The notes under the pieces: model-generated
The model's database searches: none
The model's input: the letters and a program-made list of their open reading frames with translations, nothing else
Told to the model about the DNA's origin: nothing
In this document: in pieces, positions 19,040 through 26,457 of the stretch
Layout of the letters: each line of letters opens with the position of its first letter
Position numbering within the stretch: the stretch's first letter is position 1
Translations under genes and position numbers: made by a program
Assembly (NCBI RefSeq): GCF_025133575.1
Contig: NZ_CP104011.1
Span: 5,030,965-5,094,964, forward strand
DNA: 64,000 bases
Source of the DNA: Pseudomonas sp. GCEP-101
Lineage (GTDB): Bacteria; Pseudomonadota; Gammaproteobacteria; Pseudomonadales; Pseudomonadaceae
Reading direction: 5' to 3'

Positions 19040-20215
19040 ATGAATCCTGCTATTCCTCTTCAGCTTCTGGGTGGCATCAGCGCCGACGAATTCCTCCGCG
19101 ATTACTGGCAGAAAAAGCCCCTGCTGGTGCGCCAGGCCATCCCCGACTTCAAGAGCCCGCTGGACCCTGACGAGCTGGCCGGCCTCGCCCTGGAAGAGAT
19201 GATCGAGTCGCGCATCGTCCTCGAACACGGCGACAGCCCCTGGGAGCTGCGCCGCGGCCCGTTCCAGGAAGACACCTTCAGCCAGATGCCCGAGCGCGAC
19301 TGGACCCTGCTGGTGCAGGCGGTCGACCAGTTCATCCCGGAAGTTGCCGAACTGCTGGAGCACTTCAAGTTCCTGCCCAGCTGGCGTATCGACGACGTGA
19401 TGATCAGCTACGCCGCGCCGGGCGGCGGTGTCGGCCCGCACTTCGATAACTACGACGTGTTCCTGCTCCAGGGCCACGGCCATCGCCGCTGGAAGGTCGG
19501 CCAGGTCTGCGATGCCAGCAGCCCGATGCTGCCCCACGCCGACCTGCGCATCCTCGCCGAATTCGAAGAGAGCGCCGAATGGGTGCTGGAACCGGGCGAC
19601 ATGCTCTACCTGCCGCCGCGCGTGGCGCACTACGGCATCGCCGAAGATGACTGCATGACCTACTCGGTCGGCTTCCGCGCGCCCAGCGCCGCCGAAGTGC
19701 TGACCCACTTCACCGACTTCCTCGCGCAGTTCCTCTCCGACGAGGAACGCTACAGCGACGCCGGCATGGCGGCCATGAAAGGCGACGCTGACCAGCACCA
19801 GATCCAGCGCGACGCCCTTGATCGCCTGAAGAACCTGCTGCAGGAACACATGAGCGACGAGCGCCTGCTGCTCACCTGGTTCGGCCAGTTCATGACCGAG
19901 CCGCGCTACCCGGAACTGGTGGCCGGCGAGGAGATCGAGGAAGACGACCTGACCACCGCCATCCAGGATGGCGAGGTGCTGATTCGCAACCCCAGCGCCC
20001 GCATGGCCTGGAGCGAAGTGGATGTCGGCCTGCTGCTGTTTGCCAGCGGCCAGACCGTGGTCCTGCCGGAAAAACTGCGCGATCTGCTCAAGCTGGTGTG
20101 CTCGGCCCAGTCGCTGCACGAAGGGAATCTCGGCCAATGGCTGGCCGACGACGATGGGCGTAAGCTCATCGGAGAACTGATCAAACAGGGCAGTCTGGAG
20201 TTTGCCGATGAGTAG
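19040..20215 (+). CDS. roxA: Ribosomal protein L16 arginine hydroxylase RoxA (YcfD family JmjC-type oxygenase)
   Basis: RoxA/YcfD is an Fe(II)/2-oxoglutarate oxygenase that hydroxylates an arginine in ribosomal protein L16. The 391-residue protein has the cupin/JmjC core with metal ligands in HFDNYDVFLLQGHGHRRW (HxD) and the distal histidine of LPPRVAHYGIAEDD. RRWKVG fits the 2-oxoglutarate site, and a C-terminal winged-helix-like dimerisation region follows. It begins right after the purB terminator. Its 3' end overlaps the next gene by 8 bp, indicating an operon 19040-22084. Confidence 0.92.
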   Translation: MNPAIPLQLLGGISADEFLRDYWQKKPLLVRQAIPDFKSPLDPDELAGLALEEMIESRIVLEHGDSPWELRRGPFQEDTFSQMPERDWTLLVQAVDQFIPEVAELLEHFKFLPSWRIDDVMISYAAPGGGVGPHFDNYDVFLLQGHGHRRWKVGQVCDASSPMLPHADLRILAEFEESAEWVLEPGDMLYLPPRVAHYGIAEDDCMTYSVGFRAPSAAEVLTHFTDFLAQFLSDEERYSDAGMAAMKGDADQHQIQRDALDRLKNLLQEHMSDERLLLTWFGQFMTEPRYPELVAGEEIEEDDLTTAIQDGEVLIRNPSARMAWSEVDVGLLLFASGQTVVLPEKLRDLLKLVCSAQSLHEGNLGQWLADDDGRKLIGELIKQGSLEFADE

Positions 20216-20636
20216 CAAGATCAGGGTTCGCGTCGCGGACTGGCAGAAGGATAATGCCGATCTGCGGCGCATTCGCGAGGCGGTGTTCATCGCCGAGCAA
20301 TCGGTCCCGCCGGAACTCGAATGGGACGCCGAGGACGTCGAAGCCGTGCACTTCCTGGCCTTCGAAGGCGACTACGCCATCGGCACCGCCCGCCTCCTGC
20401 CGGACGGGCATATTGGCCGCGTATCGGTCCTCAAGGACTGGCGCGGCCTGAAGGTCGGCGACCTGCTGATGCGCGCCGCCATCGAACAGGCGGAGAGCCA
20501 GGGGCTCAATCGCCAGTTGCTGACGGCCCAGGTCTACGCCATTCCCTTCTACGAACGGCTAGGCTTCCAGGTGGCCAGCGGCGAATTCCTCGACGCCGGC
20601 CTCCCCCACGTGGACATGGTGCGCGAAAGCGCCTGA
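20208..20636 (+). CDS. GNAT-family N-acetyltransferase
   Basis: A 142-residue protein with the GNAT fold: acetyl-CoA-binding RVSVLKDWRGLKVGDLLM (motif A) and the C-terminal AQVYAIPFYERLGFQVASGEFLDAGLPHVDM (motif B). The acceptor is unknown. The start at 20208 has CTGGAG 7 nt upstream, inside roxA; a TTG two codons earlier is less likely. It overlaps roxA by 8 bp and is 9 bp from the next gene, so it probably works in the same unit. PAO1 has an equivalent gene (PA2631). Confidence 0.88.
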   Translation: MSSKIRVRVADWQKDNADLRRIREAVFIAEQSVPPELEWDAEDVEAVHFLAFEGDYAIGTARLLPDGHIGRVSVLKDWRGLKVGDLLMRAAIEQAESQGLNRQLLTAQVYAIPFYERLGFQVASGEFLDAGLPHVDMVRESA

Positions 20637-20645
20637 AGGAGCGGC

Positions 20646-21272
20646 ATGGACAACGCCCCGGATCAAGACGACCTCTCGGCAGACCTGCCGGCCATCGAGT
20701 TTCAGTCACCGGGGCGTTTTGCCGTCCACAACCCGCCCAGCGAAGCGCTGCCGCCCGAGGCGCTGGAGCCGGCGCCCTTCCGCCTCGGCGAAGGCGACCA
20801 GCTGCACCGCTTCAACACGCCGGACGACGCCCGCGCCCACGCGCTGGCGCTGATCCAGCAGGTGCGTCGCACGCTCTACCTCTACACGCCCGACCTGGAG
20901 CCCTGGCTATATCACCACAGCAGCATCCAGGAAGCCTGCACCCAGCTGCTACTGGGCAATCCACGCAATCGCCTGATGATCCTGGTGCGCGACAGCACCC
21001 GCGCGGTGAAGGAAGGCCATCGGCTGCTCAACCTCAGCCGCCGCCTGTCCAGCTATTGTCAGATTCGCCGGATCAACCCCGACTATCCGAGCGATGAGCA
21101 TGCCTTCCTGCTCGCCGACGACTGCGGCCTGCTGCTGCGCCCGGAGCCGGGCGACTACACCGGCTATGCGCACTACAACAATGCCGGCCGCGTTCGCCAA
21201 TTGATTGCGCAATTCGAACAGACCTGGAACACCAGCCTCCTCGACCCGAACCTGCGGAGCTTCCTGATTTGA
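20646..21272 (+). CDS. PLD-like (DUF7931-type) protein of unknown function
   Basis: I recognise this as the conserved Pseudomonas protein equivalent to PA2632. It is a 208-residue cytoplasmic protein with no signal peptide or membrane segment. The core DDARAHALALIQQVRRTLYLYTPDLEPWLY and the C-terminal region (EHAFLLADDCGLLLRPEPGD, then AGRVRQLIAQFEQTW) resemble one half of a phospholipase-D fold. The catalytic HxKx4D is absent. It lies 9 bp after the GNAT gene and overlaps the following start (TTGA), so it is translationally linked. Function is unassigned; the fold call is by sequence pattern only. Confidence 0.7.
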   Translation: MDNAPDQDDLSADLPAIEFQSPGRFAVHNPPSEALPPEALEPAPFRLGEGDQLHRFNTPDDARAHALALIQQVRRTLYLYTPDLEPWLYHHSSIQEACTQLLLGNPRNRLMILVRDSTRAVKEGHRLLNLSRRLSSYCQIRRINPDYPSDEHAFLLADDCGLLLRPEPGDYTGYAHYNNAGRVRQLIAQFEQTWNTSLLDPNLRSFLI

Positions 21273-22084
21273 GCCGACATCCTCTCGCCCTGACGCTCGC
21301 CTGCGCCATCAGCCTGACCGCCGTCGCGGCGCCGCGCACCGAGATCATCCCGCTCAACTACCGCACCGCCGAAGACGTGCTGCCGGTGGCGCAGCAGGTG
21401 CTGGGCAACGAGGGCCGGGTGACCGCCTACGGCAACCAACTGGTAGTGAATGCTGAGCTCGAAAAGATCCGCGAACTGCAGCAGGTGCTCGAACAACTGG
21501 ACACCCGCCCTCACCAGTTGCTCATCAGCCTCGATACCGTCGACGGCAGCCAGGGCAGCCAGAGCGGCTATTCGGTGAACGGTTCGGTCAGCGCCGGCAA
21601 CGTCGAAATCCAGGCCGGTCGCGGCGAAGTCAACGGCCGCGACCAGGTGCGCATCATCAACCGCTCCACCAGCAGCCGCGGCGGCGGCACCCAGCAGGTG
21701 CGCGCCACCGAGGGTTCGCCGGCCTTCATCCAGGTGGGCCAGAGCCAACCGGTGACCAACGCCGGTATCGGCCCCTACGGCCAGGTCTACAGCCAGACCG
21801 AATACCGCGACGCCAACCAGGGCATGTACGTGACGGCGAGCCTCTCCGGCAATCTCGTGCACATCACCCTGAGCACCCGCAACGATCGCTTCAATGGCAA
21901 CTACCAGGGCTCGATGAACACCAGCTCGGCCGATACCCGCGTCAGCGGCCCGATCGGCCAATGGATCGAGATCGGCGGCGTCAGCGAGAGCAACCAGAGC
22001 ACCCAGAACGGCTACACCCGCCAATACAGCACCCAGGGCCGCAGCGACAGCAGCCTGCGGGTGAAGGTCGACGTGCTCGACTAA
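21269..22084 (+). CDS. Short secretin-like periplasmic/outer-membrane protein
   Basis: A 271-residue protein with a signal peptide (MSRHPLALTLACAISLTAVA) followed by a NolW/N-type secretin domain (about 25-90: IPLNYRTAEDVLPVAQQVL, QLVVNAELEKIRELQQVLEQLDTRPHQLLIS). A Gly/Ser/Asn-rich region comes next, then a shortened C-terminal secretin-like segment (EGSPAFIQVGQSQPV, ANQGMYVTASLSG). True secretins are at least twice as long. The start is TTG, overlapping the upstream stop, with GCGGAG upstream. No other secretion-system gene is near, so a channel role is doubtful. It is the last gene of the roxA cluster (equivalent to PA2633). Confidence 0.72.
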   Translation: MSRHPLALTLACAISLTAVAAPRTEIIPLNYRTAEDVLPVAQQVLGNEGRVTAYGNQLVVNAELEKIRELQQVLEQLDTRPHQLLISLDTVDGSQGSQSGYSVNGSVSAGNVEIQAGRGEVNGRDQVRIINRSTSSRGGGTQQVRATEGSPAFIQVGQSQPVTNAGIGPYGQVYSQTEYRDANQGMYVTASLSGNLVHITLSTRNDRFNGNYQGSMNTSSADTRVSGPIGQWIEIGGVSESNQSTQNGYTRQYSTQGRSDSSLRVKVDVLD

Positions 22085-22593
22085 GCCTTCCGTAGGTGAC
22101 TTGCCAGTCCTCCTTAGACCTTCGTGTAGTAGTCCAAAAAAAACACTACAAAACGTTTGACGAACGCTCGTTTGAAAGTGCATGATGGCCTCGCTCCCGC
22201 TAACCAGAGGGCCTCAAAGCCCTCCGGACCGCGCCAGCGACACACCCGTCGCGCCGGTTCGTGTTGTTAAGCCCACAAGGCGGATCGACGAGGTTGCGAC
22301 TGGCAAGAGGTTGTCCTGAGGGACGGGGAAGCAAGCCTAAGCAACAGCACGACGTGACGGATTCAGCCGTCCACCATCGCCCAACGGCTGCCACGAGCCG
22401 GCAAGCGATTCTGGATGCCACTGCTGCAGTCACCCGTCTTTGCACCGCGCCACCCCCTCCCCCTGCGTCACTCCTTCTTTTCGGTCGCCCCTTCGCCATC
22501 CCGCGGCGAGCAACCCGCAGTCATTACCGTTCAGGTGCGGTTTTATGTGGGTAGTCGGTGCTTAACCAAATACATTCTTTTGAAGGATTGGCC
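22085..22593. other. Long aceA upstream region
   Basis: No gene is supported in these 509 bp. The first 100 bp are AT-rich and carry two operator-like dyads (listed separately). The remaining 400 bp are GC-rich with small hairpins such as GAGGGC-CTCAAA-GCCCTC (22207-22224) and GACGG-ATTCAG-CCGTC (22356-22371). This suggests a long 5' leader or a small RNA. No tRNA-like T-loop or known riboswitch was found. Frames such as 22261-22554 lack a start context or family features. Confidence 0.5.
22125..22174. promoter_or_regulatory. Two operator-like dyads upstream of aceA
   Basis: TGTAGT (22125-22130) and ACTACA (22145-22150) are a perfect 6-bp inverted repeat around an A-rich 14-bp centre. CGAAC-GCTC-GTTTG (22161-22174) is a second dyad. 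It differs at one base from the PsrA-type fatty-acid regulator consensus SAAAC-N2-4-GTTTS. In Pseudomonas aceA is known to be controlled by the RpiR-family regulator RccR. Assigning either dyad to a named regulator is inference. Confidence 0.4.
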
Positions 22594-24189
22594 ATGTCCG
22601 CATATCAGAACGAGATCAAAGCAGTCGCCGCGCTCAAAGAGAAGAACGGCAACAGCTGGAGCGCGATCAACCCCGAGTACGCTGCCCGCATGCGCGTCCA
22701 GAACCGCTTCAAGACCGGTCTGGAAATCGCCAAGTACACCGCAGCCATCATGCGCAAGGACATGGCTGAGTACGATGCGGACTCCTCCGTCTACACCCAG
22801 TCCCTGGGTTGCTGGCACGGCTTCATCGGCCAGCAGAAGCTGATCTCCATCAAGAAGCACCTGAAGACCACCAACAAGCGCTACCTCTACCTGTCCGGCT
22901 GGATGGTTGCGGCCCTGCGCTCCGACTTCGGCCCGCTGCCGGACCAGTCGATGCACGAGAAGACCGCCGTTGCCGGCCTGATCGAAGAGCTCTACACCTT
23001 CCTGCGCCAGGCTGACGCCCGCGAACTGGACCTGCTGTTCACCGCCCTGGACTCCGCCCGCGCTGCCGGCGACAAGGCCAAGGAAGCAGAAGTACAGGCT
23101 CAGATCGACAGCTTCGAAACCCACGTGGTACCGATCATCGCCGACATCGACGCCGGTTTCGGTAACGCCGAGGCGACCTACCTGCTGGCCAAGAAGATGA
23201 TCGAAGCCGGTGCCTGCTGCATCCAGATCGAAAACCAGGTTTCCGATGAGAAGCAGTGCGGCCACCAGGACGGCAAAGTGACCGTTCCGCACGAAGACTT
23301 CCTCGCCAAGATCAACGCCGTTCGCTACGCGTTCCTCGAGCTGGGCGTTGACGACGGCGTGATCGTCGCCCGTACCGACTCCCTGGGCGCCGGCCTGACC
23401 AAGCAGATCGCCGTTACCCGCGAGCCGGGCGACCTGGGCGACCAGTACAACTCCTTCCTGGACTGCGAAGAAATCTCCGCTTCCGACCTGCAGAACGGCG
23501 ACGTGGTGATCAACCGCGGCGGCAAGCTGCTGCGTCCCAAGCGCCTGGCTTCCAACCTGTTCCAGTTCCGCAAGGGCACCGGCGAAGACCGCTGCGTCCT
23601 GGACTGCATCACCTCGCTGCAGAACGGCGCCGACCTGCTGTGGATCGAAACCGAGAAGCCGCACGTTGGCCAGATCAAGGGCATGGTTGACCGCATCCGT
23701 CAGGTCATCCCGAACGCCAAGCTGGTGTACAACAACAGCCCGTCGTTCAACTGGACCCTGAACTTCCGCCAGCAGGTGTTCGATGCGTTCGTCGCCGAAG
23801 GCAAGGACGTTTCCGCCTACGACCGCGCCAAGCTGATGAGCGTCGAGTACGACGAAACCGAACTGGCCCAGATCGCCGACGAGAAGATCCGTACCTTCCA
23901 GCGTGACGGTTCCGCCCACGCGGGCATCTTCCACCACCTGATCACCCTGCCGACCTACCACACCGCCGCGCTGTCCACCGACAACCTGGCCAAGGGCTAC
24001 TTCGCCGACCAGGGCATGCTGGCCTACGTGAAAGGCGTTCAGCGTCAGGAACTGCGTCAGGGCATCGCCTGCGTCAAGCATCAGAACATGGCTGGCTCGG
24101 ACATCGGCGACAACCACAAAGAGTACTTCGCTGGCGAAGCCGCTCTGAAAGCCTCGGGTAAAGACAACACCATGAACCAGTTCCACTAA
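22594..24189 (+). CDS. aceA: Isocitrate lyase
   Basis: AceA splits isocitrate to glyoxylate and succinate, the first step of the glyoxylate shunt used on acetate and fatty acids. The start at 22594 (MSAYQNEIKAVAALKEKNG) has GAAGGA 6 nt upstream and gives 531 residues, the long Pseudomonas form. The catalytic loop reads KQCGH with Cys222, against KKCGH in E. coli. LSGWMVAALRSDFGP, DIDAGFGNAEATYLLAKKM and NNSPSFNWTLNF are also family motifs. It sits on the + strand alone, with a long leader and two hairpins after it. Together with icd and idh it forms the isocitrate branch point in this window. Confidence 0.96.
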   Translation: MSAYQNEIKAVAALKEKNGNSWSAINPEYAARMRVQNRFKTGLEIAKYTAAIMRKDMAEYDADSSVYTQSLGCWHGFIGQQKLISIKKHLKTTNKRYLYLSGWMVAALRSDFGPLPDQSMHEKTAVAGLIEELYTFLRQADARELDLLFTALDSARAAGDKAKEAEVQAQIDSFETHVVPIIADIDAGFGNAEATYLLAKKMIEAGACCIQIENQVSDEKQCGHQDGKVTVPHEDFLAKINAVRYAFLELGVDDGVIVARTDSLGAGLTKQIAVTREPGDLGDQYNSFLDCEEISASDLQNGDVVINRGGKLLRPKRLASNLFQFRKGTGEDRCVLDCITSLQNGADLLWIETEKPHVGQIKGMVDRIRQVIPNAKLVYNNSPSFNWTLNFRQQVFDAFVAEGKDVSAYDRAKLMSVEYDETELAQIADEKIRTFQRDGSAHAGIFHHLITLPTYHTAALSTDNLAKGYFADQGMLAYVKGVQRQELRQGIACVKHQNMAGSDIGDNHKEYFAGEAALKASGKDNTMNQFH

Positions 24190-24201
24190 GAACTGGCTCA
24201 A

Positions 24202-24261
24202 CCAGCCCCTCGGGGCTGGGAGGCACCGCGAAACCCCGGCTCCGGCCGGGGTTTCGCTTTT
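24202..24261 (+). terminator. Double terminator after aceA
   Basis: CCAGCCCC-TC-GGGGCTGG (24202-24219) is followed by CGAAACCCCGGC (24229-24240), loop TCCG and GCCGGGGTTTCG (24245-24256), then CTTTT. The second stem is a perfect 12 bp and is the better terminator. Confidence 0.85.
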
Positions 24262-24364
24262 GCGCTTGGCCGAATCGCCAGCCATCCCTTCCCCGCCCGC
24301 CAAGGGCAGCACCGCTTCGACATGCCAGCCTCGGCCTTCCTTTATATATGAACCCGGAAAGCCC

Positions 24365-24856
24365 ATGCCCAAGCGCAACCGTCTCGCCCTCGCCGCCCAC
24401 CTCATCCAACGCCTGCCGCGTCGGCTGCAGGAGCCTCTGCTGACGCGCCTGTTCTGCTCCCAGGTGCGCTTCGCCGGTACCGCAGGCGTACGCATCCAGA
24501 GGCTGTCCGACAGCGAGGTGCGCATGAGCCTCGCCAACCGCCGTCGCGCGCGAAACCACATCGGCGGCGTGCATGCCGCGGCGATGGCGCTGCTGGCCGA
24601 GTCCGCCAGCGGCTGCATGGTCGGGATGAACCTGCCCGATGACAAACTGCCGCTGATCAAGAGCCTCCAGATCGACTACCTGCGCCGGGCCAGCGGCGGC
24701 CTGCGCGCCATCGCCACGCTCCAACCCGAGCAGCGACAGGCCATGCTCGAGCAGGACAAAGGCGAAACCCTGGTGCACGTGATACTGCTCGATGATTCCG
24801 GCGCGCAGCCGGTGCGCTGCGATATGCGCTGGGCGTGGGTTCGCAAGAGAAACTGA
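24365..24856 (+). CDS. Hotdog-fold thioesterase-like protein (DUF4442 type)
   Basis: A 163-residue protein starting MPKRNRLALAAHLIQRLPRR. The core ARNHIGGVHAAAMALLAESASGCMVGMNLP resembles the HN/GG-x-HAG helix region of PaaI/DUF4442 hotdog proteins, and SLQIDYLRRASGGLRAIATL fits the central strand. The substrate is unknown; an acyl-CoA or acyl-ACP thioester is likely for the fold. The start at 24365 is chosen over an upstream in-frame codon (24260) that would run through the aceA terminator. It is monocistronic, between aceA and the nuo control region. Confidence 0.75.
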   Translation: MPKRNRLALAAHLIQRLPRRLQEPLLTRLFCSQVRFAGTAGVRIQRLSDSEVRMSLANRRRARNHIGGVHAAAMALLAESASGCMVGMNLPDDKLPLIKSLQIDYLRRASGGLRAIATLQPEQRQAMLEQDKGETLVHVILLDDSGAQPVRCDMRWAWVRKRN

Positions 24857-24954
24857 ACCACCCTCGCCGTGGGGCGACCAAGAAGATTGCGAAGGGATAA
24901 TTCGACGTCGATATGCGGACGAAATAAAAGCCGCGCCGCTTATATGTAGTAAAG

Positions 24955-24996
24955 TTACGGATATACGACACTGCAAATGATAATACTTATCATTTG
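24955..24996 (+). promoter_or_regulatory. Fur-box-like dyad overlapping a candidate promoter
   Basis: CAAATGATAA (24974-24983), TAC and TTATCATTTG (24987-24996) form a perfect 10-bp inverted repeat containing the GATAAT/ATTATC-type hexamers of Fur sites. TTACGG (24955-24960), 18 bp and GATAAT (24979-24984) could be -35 and -10 elements covered by the box, a common repression geometry. It lies about 300 bp upstream of nuoA. Fur recognition is inferred from the sequence. Confidence 0.6.
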
Positions 24997-25154
24997 TTGA
25001 TCACCGATTTATTGCCGATAAATACCTCGAAAGTACTATTCGACCAAAGCCCAAGTGCCGTCAGACTAGGCATCCAGAGCCGCGCAAACAGGGCGCTACG
25101 GGAAATGCAAAAGGCTTTTGCCCGAAATAGAAGCATCTGTTTGTGTTGGAAAAA

Positions 25155-25184
25155 TTTACTTGCTGAAGGCTTTGGGCATAAAAT
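25155..25184 (+). promoter_or_regulatory. Candidate sigma-70 promoter for nuo
   Basis: TTTACT (25155-25160), an 18-bp spacer and TAAAAT (25179-25184) fit loosely to sigma-70 elements and would give a leader of about 105 nt before nuoA. This is a pattern match only. Confidence 0.3.
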
Positions 25185-25296
25185 TGGAAAGATGACCTGA
25201 ACCCTTAGCTCACTATCCTTGAGTTGTCGGGTTCGCAGTACTCGGGCATTGCGCCCGGCACCCAAGACAATCGTTTTTGTAGGAAGGAGTATCGGC

Positions 25297-25710
25297 ATGC
25301 CCAATCCAGCTGAACTTGCAGCTCAACACTGGGGACTCGCCGCCTTCCTTTTAGGAGTGCTGGGGCTGCTCGCCTTCATGCTAGGGGTTTCCAGCCTGCT
25401 TGGCAGTAAGGCATTTGGTCGCAGCAAGAACGAACCCTTCGAATCCGGTATCGTTCCCACCGGCAGCGCCCGCCTGCGCCTGTCGGCAAAATTCTATCTG
25501 GTCGCGATGCTCTTCGTGATCTTCGACGTCGAAGCCCTCTTCCTCTTCGCCTGGTCCGTGTCCGTCCGTGAAAGCGGTTGGGCGGGTCTGATCGAGGCAA
25601 CCATTTTCATAGCAATTCTGTTGGCAGGTCTTGTCTACCTGTGGCGTATCGGCGCGCTCGATTGGGCGCCGGCGGCACGTCGCGCACGGCAGGCGAAGCT
25701 AAAACAATGA
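25297..25710 (+). CDS. nuoA: NADH-quinone oxidoreductase subunit A
   Basis: NuoA is a small membrane subunit at the junction between the peripheral and membrane arms of complex I, near the quinone site. The 137-residue protein (MPNPAELAAQHWGLAAFLLG) has three membrane helices. The conserved acidic loop segment FGRSKNEPFESGIVPTGSARLRLSAKFYL and FVIFDVEALFLFAW are present. AGGAAGGAG (25281-25289) lies 7 nt before the ATG, and an upstream in-frame codon at 25219 is not needed. It is the first gene of the 13-gene nuo operon. Confidence 0.95.
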   Translation: MPNPAELAAQHWGLAAFLLGVLGLLAFMLGVSSLLGSKAFGRSKNEPFESGIVPTGSARLRLSAKFYLVAMLFVIFDVEALFLFAWSVSVRESGWAGLIEATIFIAILLAGLVYLWRIGALDWAPAARRARQAKLKQ

Positions 25711-25720
25711 GGCTTTGGCG

Positions 25721-26398
25721 ATGCAATACAAACTTACCCGGATCGATCCGGATGCGCCCAATGATCAATACCCGATCGGCCAGCGCGAAACGGTAGAAGA
25801 CCCGCTCATCGAAGGGCAGGTCCACAAGAACATCTTCATGGGCAAGCTCGAGGATGTTCTCAACGGTGCGGTGAACTGGGGTCGCAAGAACTCCCTGTGG
25901 CCGTACAACTTCGGGCTGTCCTGCTGCTACGTGGAGATGACCACGGCGTTCACCGCGCCGCACGACATCGCCCGTTTCGGCGCCGAAGTGATCCGTGCAT
26001 CGCCCCGCCAGGCTGACTTCATGGTCATCGCCGGCACCTGCTTCATCAAGATGGCTCCGGTCATCCAGCGCCTGTACGAGCAGATGCTGGAACCCAAGTG
26101 GGTGATCTCGATGGGGTCGTGCGCCAACTCTGGCGGCATGTACGACATCTACTCGGTCGTTCAGGGGGTCGACAAGTTCCTCCCCGTGGACGTGTACATC
26201 CCCGGCTGCCCGCCCCGTCCGGAGGCGTTCCTGCAAGGCCTGATGCTGCTGCAGGAATCCATCGGCCAGGAGCGTCGCCCGTTGTCCTGGGTCGTAGGCG
26301 ACCAAGGCGTCTATCGCGCCGACATGCCTGCCCAGAAGGACCTCAAGCGCGAACAGCGCATTGCGGTCACCAACCTGCGCAGCCCCGACGAAGTGTGA
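25721..26398 (+). CDS. nuoB: NADH-quinone oxidoreductase subunit B
   Basis: NuoB carries cluster N2, the last Fe-S centre before ubiquinone. The 225-residue protein starts MQYKLTRIDPDAPNDQ; the ATG at 25721 is preferred over a TTG two codons earlier because TGAGG lies 8 nt upstream. Cluster-ligand segments are visible: SCCYVEM (tandem cysteines), MVIAGTC, GSCANSGGMY and PGCPPRPEAF. It begins 10 bp after the nuoA stop and precedes nuoCD. Confidence 0.96.
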   Translation: MQYKLTRIDPDAPNDQYPIGQRETVEDPLIEGQVHKNIFMGKLEDVLNGAVNWGRKNSLWPYNFGLSCCYVEMTTAFTAPHDIARFGAEVIRASPRQADFMVIAGTCFIKMAPVIQRLYEQMLEPKWVISMGSCANSGGMYDIYSVVQGVDKFLPVDVYIPGCPPRPEAFLQGLMLLQESIGQERRPLSWVVGDQGVYRADMPAQKDLKREQRIAVTNLRSPDEV

Positions 26399-26457
26399 TC
26401 CGGCCCTCCACGAGAGGCCCGTTTTCACTCCACCGTTGACCGAGTGACTTAAAGACT

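Larger units (their letters stand above)
24857..25296. other. AT-richer region upstream of the nuo operon
   Basis: These 440 bp are visibly lower in GC than the flanking genes. They hold a Fur-box-like dyad (24974-24996), a candidate sigma-70 promoter (25155-25184), a small palindrome CAAAAG-G-CTTTTG (25108-25120) and a short hairpin CGGGC-ATTGC-GCCCG (25243-25257). A 68-codon frame from a TTG at 24994 has no ribosome-binding site or family features. I see no tRNA and no convincing intrinsic terminator. Confidence 0.5.

Noticed and set aside
22261..22554. 97-codon frame in the aceA leader
   Set aside because: GTG start without a ribosome-binding site, Arg/Pro-rich composition and no conservation clue.
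24994..25200. 68-codon frame after the Fur-box-like dyad
   Set aside because: TTG start without a ribosome-binding site, no signal or family feature; kept only as a possible RNA locus.
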